Part shown: positions 17,223-26,881 of the stretch, in pieces
Layout of the letters: each line of letters starts with the position of its first letter
How positions within the stretch are numbered: position 1 is the stretch's first letter
From: an uncultured Candidatus Poseidoniales archaeon
GTDB taxonomy: Archaea; Thermoplasmatota; Poseidoniia; Poseidoniales; Poseidoniaceae
Assembly (NCBI GenBank): GCA_905182185.1
Contig: CAJJAP010000007.1
Span: forward strand, 81,461 to 145,460
Direction of reading: 5' to 3'
Length of the DNA stretch: 64,000 nt
Program-made: the position numbers and the translations under genes
The notes under the pieces: generated by a model
Told to the model about the DNA's origin: nothing
The model's database searches: none
Seen by the model: the letters and a program-made list of their open reading frames with translations, nothing else

Positions 17223-18238
17223 TCAAATTATCTCCAAAGAAGAAGAAGGCTTATCTGAGATTTGTGCTAGAACTTGTTTGACTATTTCGGAGAATGCAAT
17301 GCTACTAGCTCCTTCTGGGTCGCTAACTATTTTGTGAACGCCATCATCTCCACCACGGACGAATCCTGGATCGAATGGTAATGCTCCAAGGAACGGAACG
17401 CCGAAGTCTTCAGCAGTTGACTTTCCACCTCCCTTTTTGAAGATGTCAAGTGTTACTGAAAAGTTTCCATCTTCATCAGATGTTGATTTGATAGTTTTAC
17501 CACCTGGACCAGCGATTTCAACTGAGACATTTGCTGCAGTTACACCATTGATTGTATATCCTGACATATTTTCAACAACTCCAAGAACTGGAACTTTAAG
17601 TGATTCTGCGAAGGTAATCGATTTTCTACTATCCAACAAAGCAACCGCTTGTGGAGTTGTTACTATTACCATCCCGTCAATATTTGGAAGGGATTGGGAT
17701 ACAGTCAAAGGTTCATCTGATGTTCCTGGAGGGAAATCGATGATAAGGTAATCCAAATTACCCCATTCAACATCTCCAATGAATTGTTGAATTGCACCTA
17801 ACTTGATCGGTCCACGCCAAACAACAGGTGTATCTTCACTTCCAATAGGAATGCCATCGAAATTACCTTGACACCGAGATGCCCTTTAGCAGGATGAATT
17901 CTACCTTCTTCGACATGAAGTTTATGACCGTCTAGACCCATCATTTTCGGAACGTTAGGACCAGTAATGTCGATGTCTAAAATACCAACTTTATGGCCTA
18001 GTTGAGCAAGAGATAGTGCTAATCCTGTGGAAACAGTTGATTTGCCAACTCCACCTTTACCAGATAAGACCATAATCTTGTGTTTGATTTTTAATCCGAT
18101 CTCTTCCATTGACATTTTTCGCTTCATTTGAGCGAAATTCTTCTCCATTTCCTTATTTTGTTGTGGAGATGGTTGTACCGGCCCTTGTCCTTGTCCTTCA
18201 TTTTGGGGGTCATGGGTGGTGATTGGTGATTCTGCCAT
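17223..18238 (-). CDS. Mrp/NBP35-family P-loop ATPase (frameshifted), lacking the C-terminal CxxC
   Basis: Cytosolic Fe-S cluster carrier/scaffold-family ATPase. The first half has a Gln/Pro-rich head and the deviant Walker [12 protein letters not shown], then [17 protein letters not shown]. The frame breaks near 17848 by loss of one base: GCATTC-CTATTGG would restore [20 protein letters not shown]. It then resumes with [19 protein letters not shown] and ENMSGY. With the base restored it is about 338 residues. The usual CPxCG after ENMSG is absent, and an approximately 30-residue beta-like insert ([20 protein letters not shown]) sits in its place. Since the cysteines normally bind the cluster, this protein may not carry one in the usual way. 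Confidence 0.85.
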
Positions 18239-18295
18239 AAGCAATCGTGATGCGAGTAATACTTCAACCTGTGCGGTGAAAAATAGTGTCAAAAA

Positions 18296-18662
18296 TCATG
18301 ATTCTAATAATTTCAATCTACGTTCAATTTCTTCGCCTGTTGTTTTGTAGGCCCCGTATTCTCTGACCGAATGGGTCATCTAATCCCCAATCCTCGTCAA
18401 TTTTCATTGCAGGGCAATGAACTCCGCAACCCATTGAAATGACCATGTCGTAATCTTCAGCGGAAAAACCATCAACTGATTTTGGCACCATTCCATCGGT
18501 ATTAATGTCCCTTGAATGAAGATATTTTTGGGCATAGAGGGCCATAGTTGCCGAGTTCGGGTGTGTTCCTGCAGAGTCTGCAGTATGCCCCATTGAACGG
18601 GCTAATCCTTCTGCCATCTGAGAACGGCAAGAGTTGCCGACACACACGAATAATAGACGCAT
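18296..18662 (-). CDS. Low-molecular-weight phosphatase/arsenate reductase-like protein (frameshifted)
   Basis: MRLLFVCVGNSCRSQMAEG carries the C-x5-R catalytic P-loop of LMW protein tyrosine phosphatases and thioredoxin-linked ArsC enzymes. The Asp general acid sits in WGLDDPFG. Cys residues in SMGCGVHCPA fit the redox-active arsenate reductase type better than a pure phosphatase. After DDPFG the frame turns into a short Arg/Asn-rich tail, whereas shifting by one base near 18365-18370 gives VREYGAYKTTGEEIERRLK and a normal stop. An extra base is likely; about 121 residues when corrected. Confidence 0.75.
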
Positions 18663-18732
18663 AACTAATCTATCAATTGACCACATATGAAGTTCTCGCC
18701 TATATTTTAAATTGACAACTATTGGGATTGCT

Positions 18733-19101
18733 ATGGAGTGGCTTAGTAAAGGCGGATACTGGCGCGGAATATTGCTTTCTGCTTCGCTGTTCACATCTCT
18801 ATTTCTGATCCACATATTACTAGCAGCAAATGGATATATGACCTTATTCAAAATAATTGCAATTCTAATAACAATCCAACTCATTGCTGTTGGACCAACT
18901 ATCATCTTGTTTGGACAAATAAATAATCTGAAAACAAAAATAGTGGCATTGAAGATTGGCCTTCTTATTGCAATCCCACTCAATATTGGATTGGGTTGGG
19001 CTTATGCTGGAATGGCTATTTCTATTGCTTGGATGGTGACATTTCCAGCACTAACAACAGTACTACATTTAATCGCTATTCGCCGCACTGAAGCCTTATA
19101 A
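18733..19101 (+). CDS. Small four-helix membrane protein, unknown
   Basis: Not recognised. About 122 residues with four evenly spaced hydrophobic helices and short polar loops (for example FGQINNLKTK in the middle). It ends IRRTEAL. It is divergent from the arsC-like gene with about 70 bp between the starts. The frame opens 21 bases earlier at a TTG, but the ATG (MEWLSKGG) is more plausible. No strong ribosome-binding site is visible, so it may be leaderless or weakly translated. Confidence 0.5.
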   Translation: MEWLSKGGYWRGILLSASLFTSLFLIHILLAANGYMTLFKIIAILITIQLIAVGPTIILFGQINNLKTKIVALKIGLLIAIPLNIGLGWAYAGMAISIAWMVTFPALTTVLHLIAIRRTEAL

Positions 19102-19112
19102 AAGTGTTAGAG

Positions 19113-19184
19113 TGCGAGCGCCGGGACTCGAACCCGGGTTCAAGCGTTGGCAACGCTCGGTGATAACCACTACACTACGCTCGC
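19113..19184 (-). tRNA. tRNA-Gly (anticodon GCC)
   Basis: A complete cloverleaf: acceptor GCGAGCG pairs with CGCTCGC, the anticodon stem GAGCG/CGCTT encloses loop TTGCCAA (anticodon GCC), and the T arm is CCGGG-TTCGAGT-CCCGG. The discriminator is A. The 3' CCA is not encoded and would be added post-transcriptionally. No intron is visible. A TATA box lies upstream at the right distance. Confidence 0.95.
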
Positions 19185-19210
19185 AGTAGTAGTTGACCGA
19201 TTAGACAGGG

Positions 19211-19218
19211 GTATAAAC
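19211..19218 (-). promoter_or_regulatory. TATA box for tRNA-Gly
   Basis: GTTTATAC on the minus strand lies about 30 bp upstream of the tRNA 5' end. That is the usual archaeal spacing for a start a few bases before the mature tRNA. Confidence 0.5.
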
Positions 19219-19256
19219 CGTTGTCGGCCTGAATCTTTGCTAATTCCCGAGCAGTT

Positions 19257-22200
19257 TCATTGGAAACCAAAGCGGTCGCCACCGGGATTAGATTTATCAT
19301 CTTCTCCGCCTTGTTTCCTCATCACAAACATTACTACAATTGCTCCCACTATTGCAATAATTGCGAGTGCCATTACCAAAGATGAAGATGAAATCCCCCC
19401 TCCATCGCTAATCACATCAGACTTTTGTTCTAATGTTACAACAATTGGTACTTCTCCTGTAGCTTCTCCGTAAATATCAGACGATTGCAGGAATACGGTA
19501 TGAGTTCCATCCGCTATTCCGCTACGAATTGTCAATTGAAGGGAATAAATTCCATCTCCTGCAACTCTGTCTCCATTAGAACCATCGTCATACAGTTTAG
19601 ACCAATCTTCATTTTGAGTTATTGGATTGAATATCCCTAATCTCGCACGGACTAACATCACGCCATCCGCATCGCTGACTTCAGCCTCCAGTAGTGCGAT
19701 TGCAGTACCACTACCTCGTATGATGTTAAGATCTTCTGCGACGATTTGCGGAGGCGTATTGAGTACTGAAATTGTAGTTGCTATGTGTTCGCCATAAGGA
19801 AGTAGATAGGGTGTTGCAGCGTCGTTTTGAGCATTATTACCAATGCTAATCCAATGCCTTAGAACTTGTTTGGCGCCGAGTGAATCAGTAACAATAAGTG
19901 GAAGGTCATGTGAACCTGGAGTCATTCCATTTGGTAGAGTGAAATCTCCTGCCCATATATCACCATCTAGCAATAATAAATCGATTAATTGACCACCGAA
20001 GATTCGCATATCAATTTGTACTGATTCCACACCATGGCCATCAAATGCTTTAGCATTAACAATTATCAAATCTCCCCGCTCAGCAATATGCGGAACAAAT
20101 TCAACCGAAGTGAGGCGTGGTGCATCATTGATAACTTCAATAATCCCCGTACCTTGAGTTATCGCTCCGAATAAATCAGTTATTGTTACATTTCAGAGTG
20201 AAGTTTCCGACTTCCAATCCAGGAACCATCAATTGAGTTGTATATCTATCATCACCAATTGCATTATCCCCTGATAATCCTTTGTCATTCAATGTTACAA
20301 TGGTACCGCCTAAAACTGTTAAGTCAACTGTTACGGAATCAATATTCCATTCATCATCGGTAGCATGTGCAACAAGGTGTGCTACAGAAGCGCCTTCACC
20401 TACGACCAATCCTTCTTCCAAAGTCAAACTAACCAACACGGGGTCAGTATTTTCATCAGATGTGACAATTGAAGGAGATAGTACTCTGTCAATATATTGG
20501 GTTTCATTTAGGAATGCTGATTCGTTATCGCTACCATAATCAATTTCAAAACTTCGAGTGACACTTGAGACTAATCCTCTTAGTGGCCCTTCATCGATAA
20601 TAGAACCAAAGGCAGTACCTGACTCTTCTGAATCACCATAAACCCCAGTCCATTCTACAACATGGAAATTATGATTATCTCGTGGGTCATTTCCAACAGA
20701 GTTAGCGACTATTTCTAGAACTATGCCATCTTGCCCATTCAATCTGATATTATCGCCAATCATCATTGGAATTGGCACTAAGCCAGTTTCCCTACCCACT
20801 GTGATATTGCCAAGCGCTGACTCTATTTCCGGTTCGGTTAGGTTGTTTTGAATTGGAGAACGTTCTGGTCTTTCATCACCACTACTAGAATCCGGACCTG
20901 TTTCTTCCCAAACAATTCTTACTGTTCTGTTATCCCAGTGATTGTTGACACTTTGATAATCCCAAGTGTTATTGTTGTATGCACCAGCACCAGCACCTTC
21001 AAAGAAATTACCACCATTAACCCCAGTGATATTGAACCAAGATTCTTCGTGAATTACATTTACTTCGAATTCATCACCGGAATAATTACTCTCCATCCCA
21101 GAAACCTCAATGCCTTTGACTATCCCAAAAGTCCCCTGAACATCACCGGAAAGCGTTCCGTCAATGTGAATATCATCGGTTATGGTTTGTCCGTCAACAA
21201 TATCTGTTTCAAGATTGAAAATAGTTCCATTGATAACCATTGTAGCGTTTTCATCTTGATCTTCAGCGCCAAATGTTCCATGCCCACGTAGATTCTCTCT
21301 ATGTTGGGTACGATTTCCATCTTCCCATCTTTCAACTATTTCCAAACCATCGAGAGATATGTCCATTCTAAAACCATCATCGATAATAATGAAATCACCT
21401 AATGCTTCAATTTGGCTATGACTAAGTTTTCTGACACCGTTTTGATCCCATGTTTCAAACAAAAATACACTGAGTTCTGCATCTATATCGATAAGGGAAG
21501 ATGATTCATTGGTGGAGTCAACTTGCATTGTACCTCCAGCCTCTAGCCGGATTCGTTCTGAATTTATTCCGTCTATCATGCTGTGGTTAATCCAAGCATC
21601 ACTGACATTAGCAATAATTTGAGTTACCGTGTCATCCTCTTCAGTAGTTATAACGAGGTATCCCCCACCCCTTGCATCAATTACTTGAGAGGTTAACAAT
21701 CCTGCAGTAATGGTTTCATTTTTCCAAATTGAATCTAATACAAACGACATATTTGTCGATTCGCCTTCAGTATTCTCTTCGGTTACCATCACGCCATCGC
21801 CCAATTCCCATGAATTGAGGACATCACCGACTCTCTGTTGCCATCCATGACCATCGAAACTCAATCTGAAATATTGGTCCCCATCTTCAGTAGTATAATC
21901 TTGTAATAGGTCCCAAGAGGTAGTAAGTGTAATTTCATGGTCGGCCATCGGTTGATTCCAAGTACCTATATCCATACTTCTCGTGAAAAAACTATTGCCG
22001 CTAGTTGCAACGGAATCAATTGAATCAACTGTAACATCAATAGTCACTTGATCGCCCCATTGCAGGGTTGAATTCAATAGTAGATGGGCAGTTCTAACGC
22101 CGTCCTCAAATCCCCATGTAGTAAAAATACTAACATCTAATTCAGTGCCATTTTGAAGATGTGTTACTTCTGTTGTGATTTCGAATGTTGAATTACTTGA

Positions 22201-22371
22201 GAATTTTAACAAATATGCATGATTATTATCTGTTCCGCTTTGACTTGTCCAAGCGGTTGTAATTTCAACATTCAATGTGTCAACACCATCGGCATAAACA
22301 GAAAGTGGAGTGAGCAGTAGAAGCCCAATCAGCACAATGGGAGTGATGCGCTTGTTCCCAGACATGAACAT
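19257..22371 (-). CDS. Large secreted, C-terminally anchored surface protein (frameshifted)
   Basis: About 1037 residues when one extra A in a short run (20191-20193) is removed. The corrected frame reads GNFTLNVTITDLFGAITQG across the joint, where the raw frame stops after GNFTLKCNNN. It starts with a signal peptide (RITPIVLIGLLLLTPLSVYADG). A long Asn/Thr/Asp-rich beta region with many N-glycosylation sequons follows. The C-terminal third has at least three related modules with the pattern DDG..GD..AGDG.Y...L, ending in D..G. One membrane helix (SSSSLVMALAIIAIVGAIVV) and a basic cytoplasmic tail close it. It is probably a cell-envelope or adhesion protein; ligand unknown. A second ATG lies two codons downstream. 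Confidence 0.75.
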
Positions 22372-22424
22372 AGGATTCTTGCACTCCCATTCAAAGCCTT
22401 TGTTGATTTGTGTTGAATAATAGT

Positions 22425-23375
22425 TCAGATATCCAAAATATAGCAGAACATAAGCGGCGCAACAATAGTAGCATCGCTTTCAATTACAAACTTCTCGGTC
22501 TCAACCGAAAGTTTGCCCCAAGTTATTTTTTCATTGGGTGGAGCACCGGAATATCCACCATAGGACGGAGTAGATTCCGAGATTTGGCAGAACCAAGACC
22601 ACAAAGGAGTATCCTTTTCCAAGTCTTGATTGAGTAATGGCACTACGCAAATTGGGAAATCTCCAGCGATTCCACCACCTAATTGTAAGAATGCTAACGG
22701 ATTATCACATTGACAATACCATTCTGCTAAACTGGTCATATATCCGATTCCACCGGTTATTGTTTGCTGCTCAACTTTACCTTGCATTACTCTTGCAGCA
22801 AAGATATTGCCTAATGTTGAATCTTCCCAACCAGGTACGACCAATGGCAAATTTACTTGCGCTGCTGCTAATAACCACGAATTCTCTGACTGTGCTTGAT
22901 ACTCTAATTCATCTTCTAACAAAATATCATAGAAGAATTGATGTGGTAACTTTGATTGCCCAAGTTGACTACTTTTTTCCCAGCGGCTCATCAGATGTGA
23001 TTCAATCTTTCGAAATGCTTTATCCTCGGGAATACAGGTATCTGTCACTCGATTCATGTGATTAGCGAGTAAGTCGGCTTCATCTTGTGCTGATAAGGAG
23101 CGCCAATCATCAATCTTTTGATAATGGTTATGAGCGACCAAATTGAATAAATCTTCTTCCAAGTTTGCACCTGTACATGAGATTGCTGCAATATGTCCTG
23201 CCCTGATCATAGGAGCAATACTACGCCCTAATTCAGCAGTTGACATCGCTCCGGCTAAAGTCAAAAATATCTTACCGCCGGATTCTAGGAACTGAAGTAA
23301 TGATTCGCTAGCAGATGCTAATGAACCGGCATTAAAATGACGGTAGTGCTCTTTGACAAAAGTTCTTACTGACAT
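22425..23375 (-). CDS. dhs: Deoxyhypusine synthase-family protein
   Basis: Transfers the aminobutyl group of spermidine to a lysine of aIF5A, the first step of hypusine formation. The approximately 316-residue protein has LTLAGAMSTAELGRSIAPMI, SCTGANLEEDLFNL, FLQLGGGIAG and the active-site lysine block NEKITWGKLS (usual EAVSWGK). The start chosen has GGAGG at 7 bp. It is the last gene of a three-gene operon with agmatinase and a SpeD-fold decarboxylase, consistent with making and then using spermidine. Deoxyhypusine and homospermidine synthases share this fold, so that alternative remains open. Confidence 0.88.
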   Translation of the reverse strand: MSVRTFVKEHYRHFNAGSLASASESLLQFLESGGKIFLTLAGAMSTAELGRSIAPMIRAGHIAAISCTGANLEEDLFNLVAHNHYQKIDDWRSLSAQDEADLLANHMNRVTDTCIPEDKAFRKIESHLMSRWEKSSQLGQSKLPHQFFYDILLEDELEYQAQSENSWLLAAAQVNLPLVVPGWEDSTLGNIFAARVMQGKVEQQTITGGIGYMTSLAEWYCQCDNPLAFLQLGGGIAGDFPICVVPLLNQDLEKDTPLWSWFCQISESTPSYGGYSGAPPNEKITWGKLSVETEKFVIESDATIVAPLMFCYILDI

Positions 23376-23377
23376 TT

Positions 23378-23779
23378 TCACTCCTCCGTGTGTTCTTGTT
23401 GGTAGAGGAATCTATCATGGCCAGATTTCTTTATCATTTTTAGATTCGGCATTACTCGTTCAAGTGCCATGTGTATTTGGTCAACTATTGTATTCGGGTC
23501 GCATTGCCCGCAAGTGAAACAATCGATTGCAAGCCAACCTTTTTGCGAATAACAATGCGCAGTCACATGTGATTCATCCAGCAATACTACAGCAGCAAAG
23601 CCCGGTGGTGAAGTGATACCGTCAAATTGCTCAACATGGGAGTGCACCTCCTTAGCTTCACTATTTGTTACAGCATCGCGCATAATTTGTAACATCCAGT
23701 GGCCATCGTCATCACCAATTGGCGAATACCCTGTGTAATCAAGAAAAATATGGCTTCCGTGGGACTTTAAATTGTTCAT
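23378..23779 (-). CDS. speD: SpeD-fold pyruvoyl decarboxylase (S-adenosylmethionine decarboxylase or arginine decarboxylase)
   Basis: A 133-residue proenzyme expected to cleave itself at Glu69-Ser70 (LLDESHVTAH) to form the pyruvoyl cofactor. The following block GWLAIDCFTCG matches the class I AdoMetDC consensus of the prokaryotic SpeD type. AdoMet decarboxylation supplies aminopropyl groups for spermidine. Some archaea, however, use SpeD-derived enzymes as arginine decarboxylases, and this gene sits between agmatinase and deoxyhypusine synthase. Its ATG overlaps the agmatinase stop (ATGA), with AGGAGGA upstream. The canonical Pro-Glu after the His (HTWPEKGY) is replaced by HCYSQKGW, which may bear on specificity. 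Confidence 0.85.
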   Translation of the reverse strand: MNNLKSHGSHIFLDYTGYSPIGDDDGHWMLQIMRDAVTNSEAKEVHSHVEQFDGITSPPGFAAVVLLDESHVTAHCYSQKGWLAIDCFTCGQCDPNTIVDQIHMALERVMPNLKMIKKSGHDRFLYQQEHTEE

Positions 23780-24777
23780 TGCAAATCCTCCTTTTGAAAA
23801 TAGATTGAGTCGCCAATTGTTCTATCTTTGCCTATCCGCTGAATAGTTGGATTCCATCTACCTTCATCTTTGGCGTTAATATGATTGGCAACTATTTTTG
23901 TTGCTAACATCGCTGCTGTAAATTGGGTTAGCGGTGAATCTTTTTGAGCAACGATTTCATTGACATCGGCTGAAATTACTGTTGCTTTTTCTGCATTGAA
24001 TAAGGATTCAATTGTCTCCACTACTTGCCAATATGACAGACCACCTGGCACTGGAGTTCCTGTTGCAGGAACGATGGAGCCATCTAAGCCATCTATATCG
24101 ATACTTAGATGAACAGGACCTTCTATCTTTGATAGTGTATCTAGCCATTGTTGCCATACATCTCTACCGGTTGAATGATTTTGTGTATCCTTGGCGAAAA
24201 AAGTAGTAATTCTATCATCATTGGAAATAGTTTCAAATTCTTCTTGGCTATATGCCCTAATTCCAACTTGTAGCAGTTTACCCACACCTAAGTCAAGACT
24301 ACGTGAGGCTGCGCAGGCGTGCGAATATACTTCGCCATCTAAGTGGCTACGAAGGTCTGCATGGGCATCGATTTGAACAATGGTTAATTTAGATAAATCA
24401 TTGTTGATGAGAGGATGATTTTTGGCAGCGTTAACCAAAGGCGGCAAGATTCCATGTTCGCCTCCCAGTGAGAGTGGGAAACAATCCCCCGCATACCATG
24501 GTTGAAGGTAATTGGAAATGCCATCTAATTGCTGTAATAATGAATTACCTTCACCATTCCATGGCTGATTGGTGTAAATTGAATTACCTTTTGGTAAATC
24601 TGTTCCAAGTAGCGGATCGAATAATTCAACTTGCCCACTTGCTTCAATACAAGATTTAGGTCCTTGGGAAGTTCCTTGACCGTAAGAAGTGGTCAATTCA
24701 TATGGTATTTGCAAAATAACGACATCAACAATTCCAGCATTTTCTGGCAAGCCTAGGAAGTTGCCTTCTACAAACAT
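23776..24777 (-). CDS. speB: Agmatinase/ureohydrolase-family protein
   Basis: A manganese ureohydrolase of about 333 residues that should convert agmatine to putrescine and urea. The metal-binding motifs are GGEHGI, DAHADLR and SIDIDGLDGSIVPATGTP (usual S-x-D-x-D-x-x-D-P). It heads an operon with a SpeD-fold decarboxylase and deoxyhypusine synthase, which favours agmatinase over arginase. The ATG is preceded by GGTGAG; a GTG three codons earlier is possible. The third motif has G where P is common (DGLDGS), a small deviation. Confidence 0.88.
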   Translation of the reverse strand: MFVEGNFLGLPENAGIVDVVILQIPYELTTSYGQGTSQGPKSCIEASGQVELFDPLLGTDLPKGNSIYTNQPWNGEGNSLLQQLDGISNYLQPWYAGDCFPLSLGGEHGILPPLVNAAKNHPLINNDLSKLTIVQIDAHADLRSHLDGEVYSHACAASRSLDLGVGKLLQVGIRAYSQEEFETISNDDRITTFFAKDTQNHSTGRDVWQQWLDTLSKIEGPVHLSIDIDGLDGSIVPATGTPVPGGLSYWQVVETIESLFNAEKATVISADVNEIVAQKDSPLTQFTAAMLATKIVANHINAKDEGRWNPTIQRIGKDRTIGDSIYFQKEDLQ

Positions 24778-25002
24778 GACACTCACCGAACTAATTCAAA
24801 TCAACATTGCTTAAAAAAAGGACGGACGCTAAATCTCTCTCCCGAAGAGTCATATTGAACTTTCTTGCTCTCGAAAATTGTCAAAATCTGTTGATTTCAT
24901 GAAAAAACAGCGAGAACTTAATATGTGTCGGGAGACAATACATAAAGGTAGTCGGGGGAGATTATCGGCAATGCCGCTTCAATCCTGCGCGGAGGAATCA
25001 TT
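24778..25002. other. Divergent promoter region
   Basis: About 225 bp between the polyamine operon and the DUF6015-like gene. It includes an AT-rich CTTAATATG (about 24917) that may serve the plus-strand gene, and GGAGGAATCATT immediately before that gene's ATG. No gene is seen. Confidence 0.4.
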
Positions 25003-25422
25003 ATGGGAATGACAATGGGAGAATTGACAAAGGCCATTCAACAGCACATCGATATCGATATGGATTCGGAAGTTGCACAAGGAATGGCCGAACACGCTTT
25101 AGGATTCTTTGGGTTCTATAATAGGATTATTGACAATGCACTAGAACCTACAGACCGTAACTTGTTTTACATGTTCCAAGATTATGACCTGCTAACCACC
25201 GAGTCAGAAGAAACAACACTTTGGGATGGCCGAGAATGGAGAATCCACTATTGGAAATTCAAGCCAGATTTGCGTGAGCGCGTTGAAGCTTATATGCAAC
25301 GTAATCTAGAACCTGAAGAAATCGACCCATTCGCTGATATTTATGGCGGCAATGGTGCTGCAATTTGGACAAAGGAAGCAGAACGGGTCAAAAATCCGAA
25401 TGCATTCAATGCAGAATGGTAA
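25003..25422 (+). CDS. DUF6015-like small acidic protein
   Basis: A 139-residue soluble protein. The central block (ALGFFGFYNRIIDNALEP, DRNLFYMFQDYDLLTTESEE and WDGREWRIHYWKF) matches what I recall of DUF6015, a family limited mainly to Thermoplasmata-related euryarchaea. The function is unknown; the Asp/Glu-rich surface and the conserved Trp/Tyr block suggest a protein-binding regulator. GGAGGA precedes the ATG by 7 bp. It is followed at 47 bp by the secreted M14 peptidase. Confidence 0.7.
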   Translation: MGMTMGELTKAIQQHIDIDMDSEVAQGMAEHALGFFGFYNRIIDNALEPTDRNLFYMFQDYDLLTTESEETTLWDGREWRIHYWKFKPDLRERVEAYMQRNLEPEEIDPFADIYGGNGAAIWTKEAERVKNPNAFNAEW

Positions 25423-25469
25423 TCGCGAGTACCACAATTCCAATTAGGGTGGAGTTTAGAGGAGATTTT

Positions 25470-26822
25470 ATGCGAGGTATAGCATTGGTAGTGATATTAT
25501 TGCTGGCCGGCTTTACTCCTGCTCTGGGAAATTCTACAGCACAACAACCAGACATTGTTCAGGAACAGTGGTACCACTCTTATCTGACGCTGACTCTTGA
25601 TGTACAAGCATGGGCTGAAGATTATCCTGAAATCGTCTTATTAACCGTTGCTGGACAGACCGAACTTGGCAAAAACCTATGGGTTGTTCAAATCTCTGAT
25701 TGGACTCAAGATACCAAACCAAATGGTACACAGAAAGAAATTGTTTACATCGATGGTGGCCACCATGGAAATGAGCACCTAGGAACCGAATTGGCATTCT
25801 TAACCGCTGAATATTACATCGAGGGTTGGGTAGCTGGAGATCAAGATGTCATTGATGTCCTTACTAAAACTGAACTACACATCCTCATTATGTTGAATGC
25901 AGATGGCAATGATATTGACACCCGCTGGAATCTCAACCAAGTAGATTTGAATCGGAATTACGACCATTACTGGAATACCTGCCCGACGACCCAGCCAGGG
26001 AGTAGTGCATTCAGTGAATCTGAAACTCTTGCCAATTCAGATTACATGAATACGGTAGTTCCCGATGCAGATCTGTATGTAACAATGCATACCGGGGTTT
26101 GGATTATGCTCTATCCTTGGGGTAAATGGCCGGACCAGCCTTCCGATTGGGAATTATTTCACGGAATAAGGGATGAAGTTCACACAAATATCTCAGATAT
26201 TCCAATTCAAAATGCAAATCAAGGATTATACCCAAATTGTGGAACCAGTAGAGATTATGGTTATGGGATTATGGGATTTCCTACATTCACATTTGAAACT
26301 GACGATGAACAATGGTTACTTGGTACAATCGAGCCTTTGTCAGATAGACTTGGAGAAGAATTAGATGTCATGAAATATTTGATTGACAATGTTTGGTATT
26401 GGAGAGCAAGATTAACGATTGAAGAAATCACAATAGAAAATGATGTAGTAAATTTCGATGTGGTCAATGATGGAAGAGCTTCTACAAGGAATGCTACACT
26501 ACAATATCTAAATGAAGAAACAGATGAAATTCTTTGGCAATCAGATAATTTCACTGTTAATATTACAAGTAGAATCAGTGTTTCGACTAATGGATTTGAT
26601 TATGATAATGGAGTCTGGAGACTATCATACCAAAAACGAATTATCAACAGTGCACAGTGGGTAAATGAAACAGTGGATGAATCACTTGTTTCAATCATTA
26701 AAGTTGAAGATGATAGTTTCTTACTCGGCTATGGCCTGTTTAATCCTTTATCTATGATAATGGCACTCTCTGTTGTAGCAATTCTCAAGCCCGAATTAAG
26801 TGAAGTCGAGACTTCTGAATAG
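25470..26822 (+). CDS. Secreted zinc carboxypeptidase, M14 family
   Basis: About 450 residues with an N-terminal signal peptide (MRGIALVVILLLAGFTPALG). The zinc ligands are GGHHGNEH (HxxE, near residue 98) and a later His in YVTMHTGVW. The substrate-binding Asn-Arg is in DLNRNYDHYW, and the catalytic Glu is in PTFTFETDDE. After the catalytic domain comes a beta-rich segment (about 330-420) and a C-terminal hydrophobic anchor. It is probably exported and cleaves C-terminal residues from environmental peptides, fitting a protein-degrading heterotroph. The start is set by GAGGAG and the signal peptide; the frame itself extends further upstream. Confidence 0.9.
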   Translation: MRGIALVVILLLAGFTPALGNSTAQQPDIVQEQWYHSYLTLTLDVQAWAEDYPEIVLLTVAGQTELGKNLWVVQISDWTQDTKPNGTQKEIVYIDGGHHGNEHLGTELAFLTAEYYIEGWVAGDQDVIDVLTKTELHILIMLNADGNDIDTRWNLNQVDLNRNYDHYWNTCPTTQPGSSAFSESETLANSDYMNTVVPDADLYVTMHTGVWIMLYPWGKWPDQPSDWELFHGIRDEVHTNISDIPIQNANQGLYPNCGTSRDYGYGIMGFPTFTFETDDEQWLLGTIEPLSDRLGEELDVMKYLIDNVWYWRARLTIEEITIENDVVNFDVVNDGRASTRNATLQYLNEETDEILWQSDNFTVNITSRISVSTNGFDYDNGVWRLSYQKRIINSAQWVNETVDESLVSIIKVEDDSFLLGYGLFNPLSMIMALSVVAILKPELSEVETSE

Positions 26823-26881
26823 CGGCTTTGGCCATAGCCATGGCAACCTTGGAACGACCTCTAATTATAATCGTTTGAAGT

